DNA of 64,000 nt from an uncultured Bacilli bacterium (GTDB taxonomy: Bacteria > Bacillota_I > Bacilli_A > RF39 > UBA660). The number at the start of each line of letters is the position of its first letter. The stretch's first letter is position 1. Shown here piece by piece: positions 26,459 through 35,733 of this stretch. Below the pieces are notes generated by a model. It made no database searches and was not told where the DNA came from. It saw only the letters and a program-made list of their open reading frames with translations. Made by a program: the position numbers and the translations under genes. Location: the NCBI GenBank assembly GCA_934119965.1, contig CAKOTA010000004.1, positions 1-64,000 on the forward strand, in the 5' to 3' direction.

Positions 26459-26922
26459 TGTCAAAATTTATTGATGAAGCAAGAAAAAAAGGAAAAATAA
26501 TTAATTATGATGATGTATATGAGAGTTTAGAACCAGACGAAGTTGGATTTTATATTGGTGAAAAATTAAATGTATATGGAACATATAAAATCGGAGATAT
26601 TGTATATGTTAGTAAATACAAAAATAAAAATGTAAATAAACATTTATTTGTTATAGTTGATGAAGAAAATAGAGGAATAGATATAGATTATTTTTGCATG
26701 TTAATTTCATCAAAATTGGATAAGTTAAAATATGAAAGTAATGTATTATTAAAAAAAGACAATATGAATAATTTGAATAAAGATAGTATTGTTAAAACCG
26801 ATAATATTTATAATATAAAAAGAGAAAATATTGATTTTTTAGTTGGAAAAATTGACATTAAACTTGTAAATGAATTTAAAAATAATCTATTAAACGGAAG
26901 AATAGGAGAAAAATATGAATAA
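26458..26922 (+). CDS. PemK/MazF-like toxin candidate, copy 2
   Basis: 154 residues, paralogue of the preceding gene. The central block (about residues 30-120) is almost identical while N-terminal 25 and C-terminal 30 residues differ, the pattern expected of recent duplication plus divergence or gene conversion. Its ATG overlaps the previous stop (TAATG) with AAAGGAG upstream; its own end overlaps the XRE gene by 8 bp. Translationally coupled three-gene unit. Confidence 0.6.
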   Translation: MSKFIDEARKKGKIINYDDVYESLEPDEVGFYIGEKLNVYGTYKIGDIVYVSKYKNKNVNKHLFVIVDEENRGIDIDYFCMLISSKLDKLKYESNVLLKKDNMNNLNKDSIVKTDNIYNIKRENIDFLVGKIDIKLVNEFKNNLLNGRIGEKYE

Positions 26923-27157
26923 AGAAGAATACATAAAAAAAGAACAAGAATTAATTGATAGAGAATATGAAATAATAGAAAAAATAAGTGAATTAAGAAA
27001 TAAAAAAAATCTTTCACAAAATGATTTAGCGTCATTAATAAATATGAAACAACCAGCTCTTGCTAGAATTGAAAACAGTGTTAACTCACCTAAATTAAAA
27101 ACAATATTAAAAATATTTGATGTGTTAGGTTATACATTAGAAATAAAGAAAAAATAA
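26915..27157 (+). CDS. XRE-family helix-turn-helix protein (antitoxin candidate)
   Basis: 80 residues. N-terminal charged helix (residues 1-25), then an XRE HTH: LRNKKNLSQNDLASLINMKQPALARIENSVNSPKLKTILKIFDVLGY. Such small XRE proteins often act as antitoxin and autorepressor. It follows two PemK-like genes; a perfect palindrome lies in the operon promoter. Order toxin-toxin-antitoxin resembles HigBA-type operons rather than MazEF. Confidence 0.85.
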   Translation: MNKEEYIKKEQELIDREYEIIEKISELRNKKNLSQNDLASLINMKQPALARIENSVNSPKLKTILKIFDVLGYTLEIKKK

Positions 27158-27204
27158 TTGATTAAACTAATTATATATGATATTATCTTTAAGGAAGTGA
27201 TTTT

Positions 27205-28623
27205 ATGAATTTACCAAATTTAAAAGAAGCAAAATTAAGAACAAGCAAAGAAGTTTTAGTTAAAACCAATGATTATATAATGAACAACAATTTAAAAGAA
27301 ATAGGTAAAAATAAAAAATATTTTTTAAGAACATATGGATGTCAAATGAATGAACACGACTCAGAAAATATAAAAGCTATCTTAGAAGATATGTCATATA
27401 CAGAAACAGATGTAATGGAAGATGCCGATTTAATTTTATTAAATACATGTGCTATAAGAGAAAATGCTCATAATAAAGTATTTGGTTATCTAGGAAGAAT
27501 TAAACATTTAAAAGAAGAAAAACCACATGTAATAGCAGGTATATGTGGATGTATGGCTCAAGAAGAAGTAGTTGTAAATGAAATCAAAACTAAATATAAA
27601 TGGTTAGATATTGTATTTGGAACTCATAATATTCATAAATTACCACAAATATTAAATGATTCAATTATAAAAAAAGAACAAGAAATAGAAGTATTTAGTA
27701 TTGAAGGCGATGTAATTGAAAATATACCAGTTAAAAGAGATTCTAAATATAAAGCTTGGATTAATATAATGTATGGTTGTGATAAATTCTGTACATATTG
27801 TATAGTTCCCTATACTAGAGGAAAACAAAGAAGTAGACTTCCAGAATATATCATAAAAGAAGTAGAAGATTTAATAAAGGATGGTTATAAAGAAGTAACT
27901 TTATTAGGTCAAAATGTCAATGCTTATGGAAAAGACTTAGATATTAATTATGGAATGGAAAATTTGTTAGAAGATGTCGCTAAAACAGGAATAGAAAGAA
28001 TTAGATTCGTTACTAGTCATCCTTGGGATTTTACAGATAAAATGATTGAAATAATAAGTAAATATAAAAATATAATGCCTTATATTCATTTACCACTTCA
28101 ATCAGGTTCAAACAATATTTTAAAATTAATGGGAAGAAGATATACCAAAGAAGAATATATAACATTATTTAATAAAATTAAAAAGGCTTTACCTTATTCT
28201 TCAATAACAACTGATATTATAGTTGGATTTCCAAATGAGACAGATGAAGATTTTAATGATACTTTAGAAGTAGTTAATACTTGCAAATTTGATTCTGCAT
28301 TTACATTCATTTTTTCACCTAGAGTAGGAACCCCAGCAGCTAAAATGAATGATAATGTTTCTTTAGATATAAAAGAAAAAAGATTACAAGTTTTAAATGA
28401 ATTAATAAACAAATACTCTAAGGAAGCAAATGACAAGTATTTAGAAAAAATAGTACCTGTATTAGTAGAAGGAATAAGCGAAAAAGATGAAAATATGTTA
28501 TTTGGATATACTGATACAATGAAATTAGTAAATATTAAAGGTTCAAAAGATAATATAGGAAAAATAGTTGATGTCAAAATAACAGATATCAAAACTTGGA
28601 ATATGTATGGTGAAATAGTTTAA
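27205..28623 (+). CDS. miaB: tRNA-2-methylthio-N6-dimethylallyladenosine synthase MiaB
   Basis: 472 residues. UPF0004 domain with cluster Cys in TYGCQMNEHDS, LNTCAIRENA and GICGCMAQ; radical-SAM CxxxCxxC in YGCDKFCTYCIVPYTRG near residue 192; HLPLQSGS and TTDIIVGFPNET follow; C-terminal TRAM domain. It methylthiolates i6A37 in tRNAs reading UNN codons, relevant in an AT-rich genome. RBS AAGGAAGTGAT. Confidence 0.97.
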   Translation: MNLPNLKEAKLRTSKEVLVKTNDYIMNNNLKEIGKNKKYFLRTYGCQMNEHDSENIKAILEDMSYTETDVMEDADLILLNTCAIRENAHNKVFGYLGRIKHLKEEKPHVIAGICGCMAQEEVVVNEIKTKYKWLDIVFGTHNIHKLPQILNDSIIKKEQEIEVFSIEGDVIENIPVKRDSKYKAWINIMYGCDKFCTYCIVPYTRGKQRSRLPEYIIKEVEDLIKDGYKEVTLLGQNVNAYGKDLDINYGMENLLEDVAKTGIERIRFVTSHPWDFTDKMIEIISKYKNIMPYIHLPLQSGSNNILKLMGRRYTKEEYITLFNKIKKALPYSSITTDIIVGFPNETDEDFNDTLEVVNTCKFDSAFTFIFSPRVGTPAAKMNDNVSLDIKEKRLQVLNELINKYSKEANDKYLEKIVPVLVEGISEKDENMLFGYTDTMKLVNIKGSKDNIGKIVDVKITDIKTWNMYGEIV

Positions 28624-28640
28624 TTGACTATTTCTTTATT
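28612..28640 (+). terminator. miaB terminator
   Basis: Stem GAAATAGT/ACTATTTC around the stop codon, then a T-rich tail. Confidence 0.65.
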
Positions 28641-28672
28641 TTCTACTATAATATTTAATCACAGGTGGTAGT

Positions 28673-29731
28673 ATGGAAGATTTTATTAATGAATTAAATA
28701 AAGATATGGAAGAAATTTTAAATTCAATAAAACATTGTACTTCTAAATCAAAACAATATCAATTGATGCAGGATTATTATGTATTATGTGAAATTTATGA
28801 AGAAATAGGAGCAACAAATATTCCTAAATTAGAAGATTATAGTCATAAAAAAATAAAAATTGAAGATTTACTTAGACATATGAATAAAAAATTTATGCCA
28901 ATTTTACTAAAAGACTTACAAAAAAATGAAGAAATTTATTCTGAATTAGTAAATTTATTGCTTAAATTATTTGATAATTATGATGAGCCAACTATATATG
29001 AATCAATGTTTAAAAATAAAATTAATATTTATGAATCTGTTAATATGACGATTGAATTTTTAAAAAATTATGATTTAAAAATATATAGTGTGTTAAAAGA
29101 ATTAATTAATAATAATCGTGTTATGTATATAGAAGATCATACTTCTAAATATTATGGAGTGTCATACAATATTAATGTTACCAATAAATCATATATTCTT
29201 ATGAATACTGATCAAAATATTAATAGTTCTATAACCTTAGTTCATGAATCCGGTCATATTTACGACTTTGATAAAAATAAAAATAACTCCATAAATACAA
29301 ATACGAAGTCATTTTTAGTTAATAGTTGTAATGAAATATTTCCAAACTACTTAGAATTAGTATACAAAAATTATTTAAAAAACAAAAAAATATATTTAGA
29401 TGATTTAAATATGAGTGATAAAAAAGATATTCAAATATTATTTGATATGACTAGTTCTATATCTAAAATACTATATTCTTATGATATCAATGGGATTTTT
29501 GAAATCAATATTTTAAAGGCCAAATTATCAGAATTATTTGGAAAGATATGTTCATTTTATTATTATGATATGTATTTAGAAGATCCTGAAATGGCAAAGT
29601 ATTACACCAATTTATTATTAGAAAATATGGGATCATATGATAATATAACAATACTTGAAAAGTCAGGGATAGAAATAGATGAATTACTTGAAAGTTTAGA
29701 AAAAAGGTTTCAAAAAATATATAAAAGGTGA
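28673..29731 (+). CDS. HExxH metallopeptidase-like protein, paralogue 1
   Basis: 352 residues, no signal peptide or TM, so cytoplasmic. Helical N-terminal half, then a zincin motif LVHESGHIYDF (HExxH near residue 190) and a possible third ligand Glu in SCNEIFPNYLE. Overall layout resembles the catalytic half of M3-type oligopeptidases but shorter. It forms a tandem pair with the next gene (4-bp gap). Substrate unknown. Confidence 0.7.
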   Translation: MEDFINELNKDMEEILNSIKHCTSKSKQYQLMQDYYVLCEIYEEIGATNIPKLEDYSHKKIKIEDLLRHMNKKFMPILLKDLQKNEEIYSELVNLLLKLFDNYDEPTIYESMFKNKINIYESVNMTIEFLKNYDLKIYSVLKELINNNRVMYIEDHTSKYYGVSYNINVTNKSYILMNTDQNINSSITLVHESGHIYDFDKNKNNSINTNTKSFLVNSCNEIFPNYLELVYKNYLKNKKIYLDDLNMSDKKDIQILFDMTSSISKILYSYDINGIFEINILKAKLSELFGKICSFYYYDMYLEDPEMAKYYTNLLLENMGSYDNITILEKSGIEIDELLESLEKRFQKIYKR

Positions 29732-29735
29732 TAAT

Positions 29736-30764
29736 ATGATAGATATTGATACAAAGAAAACAATTCTTAAAGACATAAATATGATGATAAATAAAATTAA
29801 AAAATGTAATTCTAAAACTATGTATAATGTATATTTATATGAATTGGAAGATTTATATTATTTGTGTGAACAACTTAACATAACTGATTATCCTAATATT
29901 GATAATTATTCAAATAAATCAATTGTAATTAATGAGGATAAATTATACGATAAATATCGTAATCAATTATTACAAGACAAAGCATATCATTTGGAATTTT
30001 CTAAAAATAGTAAGAATATAGATTATTATAAGTATCAAGATTTAAATAATTATTCATTGCAAATAGAAATATCAGCTACTGACAATATTGAATTAATGTG
30101 TGAATTCTTAAATGACTATGATCCTATGATTTATAATATGTTTAAACAATTATTAGTAGAAAATAGAATAATTGTTGCAGGAGAAATTAATGTTTCAAAT
30201 GAAATGGGGACACCTGCTTATATTGTATTTTCATATGGAAGCTATCTTCCGTATGTTGTAATAGATTCAGAAAAGCTTTTAACAGACTCTGTAAATTTAG
30301 TTCACGAATTAGGTCATGTTTATGATAATAATTTAAAAAGATCAAATAAAATATTTAATCAAAAGAAAATCAATTGTCTAGATGAAGTAGTATCTTATTA
30401 TTTTCAATTTGTATATGTTGATTATTTAAACAATAGAAACTTATTTAAACAAGATGTTCAAAATATAAAATATGCATATAACTATCCATTGGTCGATTTT
30501 ATTAATAAAATAGGACCAGAATATGAAAAATTAAAAGAAAAGCAAGTGGATGAAAGTTATATTGATGAATATTTAAATTATACTTATGGAATAGCAATTG
30601 CTTATCATTTTTTAGAAAGATATAGAGATAATCCTGAAAAAACAAAAAATGAAATTAATAGTTTTATTGCTCTAAATGGACAATATAATATGATGGAAAT
30701 GTTAGAAAAATTTAAACTAAAAGATGAATTGATAGATTCAAAAATATTAAAAAAATATATATAA
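29736..30764 (+). CDS. HExxH metallopeptidase-like protein, paralogue 2
   Basis: 342 residues. Shares order of segments with paralogue 1: helical N-terminus (IKKCNSKTMYNVYLYELEDL compared with IKHCTSKSKQYQLMQDYYVL), the zincin motif LVHELGHVYDN near residue 190, and CLDEVVSYYFQF with the probable third ligand. Identity outside motifs is low, so the duplication is old. RBS AAAAGGTGAT lies in the 3' end of the preceding gene. Confidence 0.7.
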   Translation: MIDIDTKKTILKDINMMINKIKKCNSKTMYNVYLYELEDLYYLCEQLNITDYPNIDNYSNKSIVINEDKLYDKYRNQLLQDKAYHLEFSKNSKNIDYYKYQDLNNYSLQIEISATDNIELMCEFLNDYDPMIYNMFKQLLVENRIIVAGEINVSNEMGTPAYIVFSYGSYLPYVVIDSEKLLTDSVNLVHELGHVYDNNLKRSNKIFNQKKINCLDEVVSYYFQFVYVDYLNNRNLFKQDVQNIKYAYNYPLVDFINKIGPEYEKLKEKQVDESYIDEYLNYTYGIAIAYHFLERYRDNPEKTKNEINSFIALNGQYNMMEMLEKFKLKDELIDSKILKKYI

Positions 30765-30892
30765 GGAAAAATTTAGAAAATACTAGACTTGATACTTGTT
30801 TAATTTATAAAAACTATTATGATTGTATGGAAACTAAAACAACATACGAATTTAATAACCCAGACAAAGTAAAAAAATTAATAGAATATTAA
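30765..30892 (+). other. Orphan coding-like fragment after paralogue 2
   Basis: In the +1 frame relative to the preceding stop, about 40 codons are open without a credible start, encoding TRLDTCLIYKNYYDC and FNNPDKVKKLIEY before TAA. It may be a remnant of the C-terminus of a lost gene or of the upstream peptidase after a frameshift. Nothing similar is seen elsewhere in the window. Confidence 0.3.
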
Positions 30893-30909
30893 AAAAATAT
30901 TCTTTTTTT
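30883..30909 (+). terminator. Terminator of the metallopeptidase pair
   Basis: Stem AGAATATT/AATATTCT with poly-A loop, then T7. Confidence 0.75.
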
Positions 30910-30935
30910 ATGGTATAATTTTAATTGGTGATAAT

Positions 30936-32693
30936 ATGTCAGTAATACAACAAATGGATGAAATTTTAGCAAACAAAATATCTGCTGGAGAAGTAGTAGA
31001 AAGATGTGCATCAGTTGTAAAAGAATTAGTAGAAAATAGTATTGATGCTAAGTCTACTGAAATAAAAATTGATTTAATTGAGGCAGGTACTAAACAAATA
31101 AAAGTAATAGATAATGGTATTGGAATGGATAACATTGATGCGGTTATGGCTTTTAATAGACACGCTACAAGTAAAATTAAAACAGAAGATGATTTATATA
31201 ATATTAATACACTAGGATTTAGAGGTGAAGCTTTGGCTTCAATTGCCTCAGTTTCTGAAGTAACACTAAAAACTTGTAAAGATGAAATAGGAACAAAAGT
31301 TGAAATAAATGGTGGTAAATTAATAAGTGTTGAAAATAGTGATGCTAGAATCGGAACTGAAATAACAGTTGCTAATCTATTTTATAATACCCCAGCTAGA
31401 TTAAAACATTTAAAAAGCTTATATACAGAACTTGCAAGTATAACTGATTATGTCAATAAAATCGCACTTTCGCATCCAGAAATAAAATTCGTTTTAATAA
31501 ACAATAACAATATCTTATTAAATACCGATGGCAGTAATAATTTGTTAAAAACAATTAAATCAATATATGGAATTGAAGTTGCTAAAAAAATGCTAGATAT
31601 TGATGCTGAAGATAATGATTATCATATAACCGGATATGTATCATTACCAGAAGTACATAGATCAAGCAGAAATAATATGATTACTTTAGTAAATGGTAGA
31701 GTAGTTAGAAATATGGAAGTTAATAAAACAATTAACGATAGTTACCATTCATATAAACCAGACACTAGATATCCAATAACAGTAATTAATATCGAATTAG
31801 ATCCAAGTTTAATAGATGTTAATATCCATCCAACAAAAATGGATGTTAAATTTTCGAAATTAGAAGAATTGTTAGAATTAATTTATAAAACAATTAGAAA
31901 TAGAATTAAACCAGTAAATTTAATTCCTCATATTGAAGAAGAAATTGAATATGAAAAACCACAATATGTGTATAACAATAATTTTATAACTCCAGAACTT
32001 AAAGTAGAAGAAGAACCTAAAAAATATGAGCCAATTACTTTAAAATTTGAACAAACGGAAAACTTTGAAGAAGTAAAAGAAGAAGCAGAAAAATATTATA
32101 AAGAACCATTTCCTGAATTATCATATGTTGGTGTAGTTCACGGAACTTATATAATATGTCAAAATGATAAAGGAATGTATATGATAGATCAACATGCTGC
32201 TAAAGAAAGAGTAAACTATGAAAAATATAAAAAATTATTAGGTAATCCTAGTAATGAAAGTACTTCTTTATTGTTTCCAATAACAATTGAATTACCAGTA
32301 AATGAATATATAACTTTAAGAGAAAATTTTAGTATTTTAGAAAATATGAATTTTGAAATTGAAGAGTTTGGAATAAATTCTGTAATAATTAAAAGACATC
32401 CAACTTGGTTACCAAGAGGTTATGAAGAAGAATCAATTAGAAAAATAATTGAAACAGTAATAAGTTATGAAAATAAATTTGATTTAGAAAAATTTAATGA
32501 AGCGGTCGCAACTATGATGAGTTGTAAATTAGCAATCAAAGCTAATGAATTTGTTTCTGAAGAAGAAATAGAAGAATTATTAAATAGCCTAAAACAATGT
32601 GACAATCCATTCAATTGCCCTCATGGAAGACCAACAATTATATTCCATTCAAACTATGATTTAGAAAAAATGTTTAAAAGAAGTGGTTTTTAA
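30936..32693 (+). CDS. mutL: DNA mismatch repair protein MutL
   Basis: 585 residues. N-terminal GHKL ATPase: VKELVENSIDA, DNGIGM, RHATSKI, LGFRGEALASI. The C-terminal domain keeps the endonuclease motif DQHAAKERVNYE (DQHAx2Ex4E, about residue 418) and CPHGRPT, so it is a nicking MutL as in other Bacillota. mutS is not next to it, unlike the usual mutSL order; cotE and miaB lie upstream. TATAAT about 20 bp before ATG. Confidence 0.97.
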   Translation: MSVIQQMDEILANKISAGEVVERCASVVKELVENSIDAKSTEIKIDLIEAGTKQIKVIDNGIGMDNIDAVMAFNRHATSKIKTEDDLYNINTLGFRGEALASIASVSEVTLKTCKDEIGTKVEINGGKLISVENSDARIGTEITVANLFYNTPARLKHLKSLYTELASITDYVNKIALSHPEIKFVLINNNNILLNTDGSNNLLKTIKSIYGIEVAKKMLDIDAEDNDYHITGYVSLPEVHRSSRNNMITLVNGRVVRNMEVNKTINDSYHSYKPDTRYPITVINIELDPSLIDVNIHPTKMDVKFSKLEELLELIYKTIRNRIKPVNLIPHIEEEIEYEKPQYVYNNNFITPELKVEEEPKKYEPITLKFEQTENFEEVKEEAEKYYKEPFPELSYVGVVHGTYIICQNDKGMYMIDQHAAKERVNYEKYKKLLGNPSNESTSLLFPITIELPVNEYITLRENFSILENMNFEIEEFGINSVIIKRHPTWLPRGYEEESIRKIIETVISYENKFDLEKFNEAVATMMSCKLAIKANEFVSEEEIEELLNSLKQCDNPFNCPHGRPTIIFHSNYDLEKMFKRSGF

Positions 32694-32750
32694 TATTTTT
32701 TCACATTAATTTCATTTAATAGTGTTTATAATATAAATAGAGGTGATTAT

Positions 32751-33869
32751 ATGAAATGTAAAAACTGTGGTTCTAAAATAAAAGAACAAGATATTTATTG
32801 TCCAGAATGTGGTAAAAGTACAAAGGAAAGCTTTTTAACTAAATTAGGTAAATCTATATATAAAAATAGAATTACCATATTTATGATATTAATAGCATTG
32901 ATACTTATAACATTTATTTTTAATTTGATTTCATATTTGTTTGGTCCAGAATACATTGCTAAAAAATATATGAACTCTTTAGCAAAAAATAATTATAACG
33001 AAATTTATGAATTGTTAGATGTTCATGAATCTTCAATTGTAAATAAAGAAATTTTGAAAGAAAAAATGGAAACTATTAATATTGATGCTTATAAATTAGA
33101 TAGTGTCAATATATATGGAAATGAAGCTCTAATTACATTTAAATATGAAGATAATAGAGAGATTAATTATGTTTCTGTTTTACTTAGAAATTCAATGGTA
33201 AAAAAATATTTCTTCTTTGATAACTGGAAAATAATGAGCTCTAAAGTAGCAACCAATATTAATATCAAAGTTCCAAAAAATTCTAAAGTAACATTAGATA
33301 ATATTGATATTAAAGAATTTAAAAAATCAGAAGAAGATTATGATATTTACAAAATAAATGAGATGTTTGCTGGAACATACAATATAAATATTGAATTAGA
33401 AAATGGACTTAAAGTAGAAGATAAAATAGATATTAAATCAAATGAAACATATTCAATTGGTAATATTGATTTAGAAGATGATGTAAAATCTAATTTACAA
33501 GATCAATTATTAAATAATCTCAATACTCTATATAGTAATGCTATAAACGATGTTGAATATAAAAATACAGGTTTAACTAATTTAAAGGATGAATATCAAT
33601 ACTTAAAAAATGCTTTACAAAATAAAAATTATACTTTAACAAATATTTCATTTAGCGATATAGATGTTAATAAAGTAACATTTGATACTAATTTAGAAGT
33701 AACATTTACTCTAAATTGCAATTATACTGTAAACTATGTTAGCAATGATGAAACTAAGACTTATAATGGAAAAGGAAGTACAACAATAAAAGCAAACTTT
33801 AATGTAACAGATAGCACTTATACATTGGATAGTATTTCAAATTTACCTATTAGTTTTAGAATAAGATAA
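32751..33869 (+). CDS. Zinc-ribbon, single-TM protein with extracytoplasmic domains (TcaA/YvbJ-like)
   Basis: 372 residues. N-terminal zinc ribbon KCKNCGSKIKEQDIYCPECGK, one TM helix (about 42-65), then extracellular domains: an NTF2-like helix-rich part (AKKYMNSLAKNNYNEIYELL) followed by beta-rich modules. The order matches TcaA/YvbJ family proteins, linked to wall and antibiotic stress in Bacillota. Exact role here unknown. RBS GAGGTGAT. Confidence 0.78.
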   Translation: MKCKNCGSKIKEQDIYCPECGKSTKESFLTKLGKSIYKNRITIFMILIALILITFIFNLISYLFGPEYIAKKYMNSLAKNNYNEIYELLDVHESSIVNKEILKEKMETINIDAYKLDSVNIYGNEALITFKYEDNREINYVSVLLRNSMVKKYFFFDNWKIMSSKVATNINIKVPKNSKVTLDNIDIKEFKKSEEDYDIYKINEMFAGTYNINIELENGLKVEDKIDIKSNETYSIGNIDLEDDVKSNLQDQLLNNLNTLYSNAINDVEYKNTGLTNLKDEYQYLKNALQNKNYTLTNISFSDIDVNKVTFDTNLEVTFTLNCNYTVNYVSNDETKTYNGKGSTTIKANFNVTDSTYTLDSISNLPISFRIR

Positions 33870-33877
33870 AAAAATTG

Positions 33878-33918
33878 GACTAATTCATTATTTAATGATA
33901 TAATGTATTAGTCTTTTT
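33878..33918 (+). terminator. Terminator overlapping a promoter-like box
   Basis: Stem GACTAAT (33878-33884)/ATTAGTC (33907-33913) then T5. A TATAAT lies inside the loop side and may start the RNase J transcript. Confidence 0.55.
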
Positions 33919-33941
33919 ATGTGAAAGAAAGGAGTATAAAA

Positions 33942-35576
33942 ATGAGTAAAATAAAAATTTTTAGTCTTGGTGGACTAAATGAAGTCGGAAACAACATGTA
34001 TGTTGTTAATGTTGACGAAGAAATATTTATATTAGACGCGGGTTTTAAATATGCAGATGACAAAATGCTAGGAATTGATTATATTATTCCAAATTTTGAT
34101 TATTTAAAAGAAAATGTTGATAAAATAAAAGGAATTTTTATAAGCCATGGTCATGATAGTCAATATGGGGCTTTACCTGACATATTGGAAGAATTGCCAA
34201 ATATTCCAGTTTATGGAACAGAATTTACTTTAGGAATAATTAAAAGTGTTGTCGGTGATAAAAATTATAATTTTAAAACAATTGTTCCTCATAAAAAAAT
34301 TAATTTTAAAAATACTTCTATTTTTCCAATTACTTTAACTCACTCTGTTCCTGGAAGTGTTGGATATGTAATTAATACTAGTGATGGTGCTATTGTATAT
34401 ACAAGTAATTTCTTGTTTGATCCAACAATGGATGGAGCATATAAAACAGATATTGGAAAACTTGCTTACGTTGGTAAACAAGGAGTATTATGTTTAATGA
34501 GTGAGTCTATGTATGCTGATAAGGTAGGTTATACATCTCCTAACAATCGTATTGAAAATATTGTTATGGAATCTATTAATAAGGCAACTGGAAGAGTTTT
34601 ATTCAATATTTATGAGGCACAATTATATCGTATCCAAGAGTTATTTAATGTTGCAACTCTTTTAGATAAAAAGGTTGTTATTTTAGGTAAAAAATTGGAA
34701 GAAATTATTAATAAAGCTATTGATATGAATTATATAGAATTTGATAAGACTAAATTATTGGGGCTAAATCATGTAAATGATCCAAATATTATAGTTTTAA
34801 TTTCAGATGATAGAGAAAAACCTTTTTCTAATATTAGAAGAATTATTAATGGCCGAGATAAATTCTTAAAAATAAATGAAGATGATACTATTATATTTGC
34901 TTCACCTTCTTATGATGGACTTGAAAGAAGTGCTACTAAAATATATGATGAAATAGCTAAAATGGATTTAAATTTAGTAATTATACCTAAAAAATACTTA
35001 TCTCATCATGCTTCTAGTGAAGATTTAATGATGATGATTAATTTAATGAATCCAAAATATTATTTTCCAGTAATTGGTGAATACAGACATCAAGTAGCTA
35101 ATGCTGATAATGCAGTAAAGGCTGGTATGAGTAAAGATAATATTATTTTGAAATTAAATGGAGAAGTTGCTACTTTTATTGATGGTAATTTAGTTGATGA
35201 ATACGAGAAAGTAAAAGTAGACGAGATATTAGTTGATGGTAAGTCTGTAGGAGATGTTGGTGAATTAGTTTTAAAAGATAGAGAAATGTTATCTGAAAAT
35301 GGAATTGTTATTGTAAGTGCTACAATAGATAAAACAAGTAAAAAGATAATAGCTGGTCCAGAAATATTAACTCGCGGATTTATATTTGTAAAAGACAATA
35401 TTGATTTAATAAAAGAATCTGAAAAAATTTCTACTGATGTTATAAATGAGTTTACAAAAGATAACTATGTTGATTTTAATAAAATAAAACTAGGAATTAG
35501 GGATAAATTAGGTAGATATTTTTATAAAGAAACTGAATGTAAACCAATGATTTTAATCGTTATTCAAGAAGTGTAA
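33942..35576 (+). CDS. RNase J family protein with degenerate metal site (RNase J2-like)
   Basis: 544 residues, full RNase J length: GGLNEVGNNMYVV, DAGFKYADDKMLGIDYIIP, beta-CASP part and C-terminal domain. The normal HxHxDH motif reads SHGHDSQYG, losing the Asp-His pair. The downstream ligand Asp of 'TGDF' is Asn (YTSNFLFD), and the His of 'PIHGEYR' is Ile (PVIGEYR). SHHASSED keeps one His. Nuclease activity should therefore be weak or absent, as in RNase J2 proteins that act as partners of RNase J1. ATG 33942 is preceded by AAAGGAGT. Confidence 0.88.
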   Translation: MSKIKIFSLGGLNEVGNNMYVVNVDEEIFILDAGFKYADDKMLGIDYIIPNFDYLKENVDKIKGIFISHGHDSQYGALPDILEELPNIPVYGTEFTLGIIKSVVGDKNYNFKTIVPHKKINFKNTSIFPITLTHSVPGSVGYVINTSDGAIVYTSNFLFDPTMDGAYKTDIGKLAYVGKQGVLCLMSESMYADKVGYTSPNNRIENIVMESINKATGRVLFNIYEAQLYRIQELFNVATLLDKKVVILGKKLEEIINKAIDMNYIEFDKTKLLGLNHVNDPNIIVLISDDREKPFSNIRRIINGRDKFLKINEDDTIIFASPSYDGLERSATKIYDEIAKMDLNLVIIPKKYLSHHASSEDLMMMINLMNPKYYFPVIGEYRHQVANADNAVKAGMSKDNIILKLNGEVATFIDGNLVDEYEKVKVDEILVDGKSVGDVGELVLKDREMLSENGIVIVSATIDKTSKKIIAGPEILTRGFIFVKDNIDLIKESEKISTDVINEFTKDNYVDFNKIKLGIRDKLGRYFYKETECKPMILIVIQEV

Positions 35577-35595
35577 AAAAACACTTCTTTTTTTA
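35567..35595 (+). terminator. RNase J terminator
   Basis: Stem AAGAAGTGT/ACACTTCTT with poly-A loop, T7. Confidence 0.8.
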
Positions 35596-35671
35596 ACCAC
35601 TTACATCAATATAATCACCACTTATTTATTTTTTCTTTACATATACTTTTAAATATTATATAAATTATTTG

Positions 35672-35700
35672 TTGACAAAAAAAATTAATAAGCATATAAT
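35672..35700 (+). promoter_or_regulatory. Consensus promoter of the marR-ABC operon
   Basis: TTGACA (35672-35677), 17-bp spacer, TATAAT (35695-35700): a perfect sigma-A promoter. Confidence 0.92.
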
Positions 35701-35707
35701 GAATTAT

Positions 35708-35721
35708 GTTGCAATTGCAAC
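35708..35721. promoter_or_regulatory. Putative MarR operator
   Basis: Perfect 14-bp palindrome GTTGCAATTGCAAC between the -10 box and the RBS, covering the likely transcription start. Autoregulation by the MarR protein encoded next is the natural reading. Confidence 0.75.
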
Positions 35722-35733
35722 AAAGGAGGAAAT

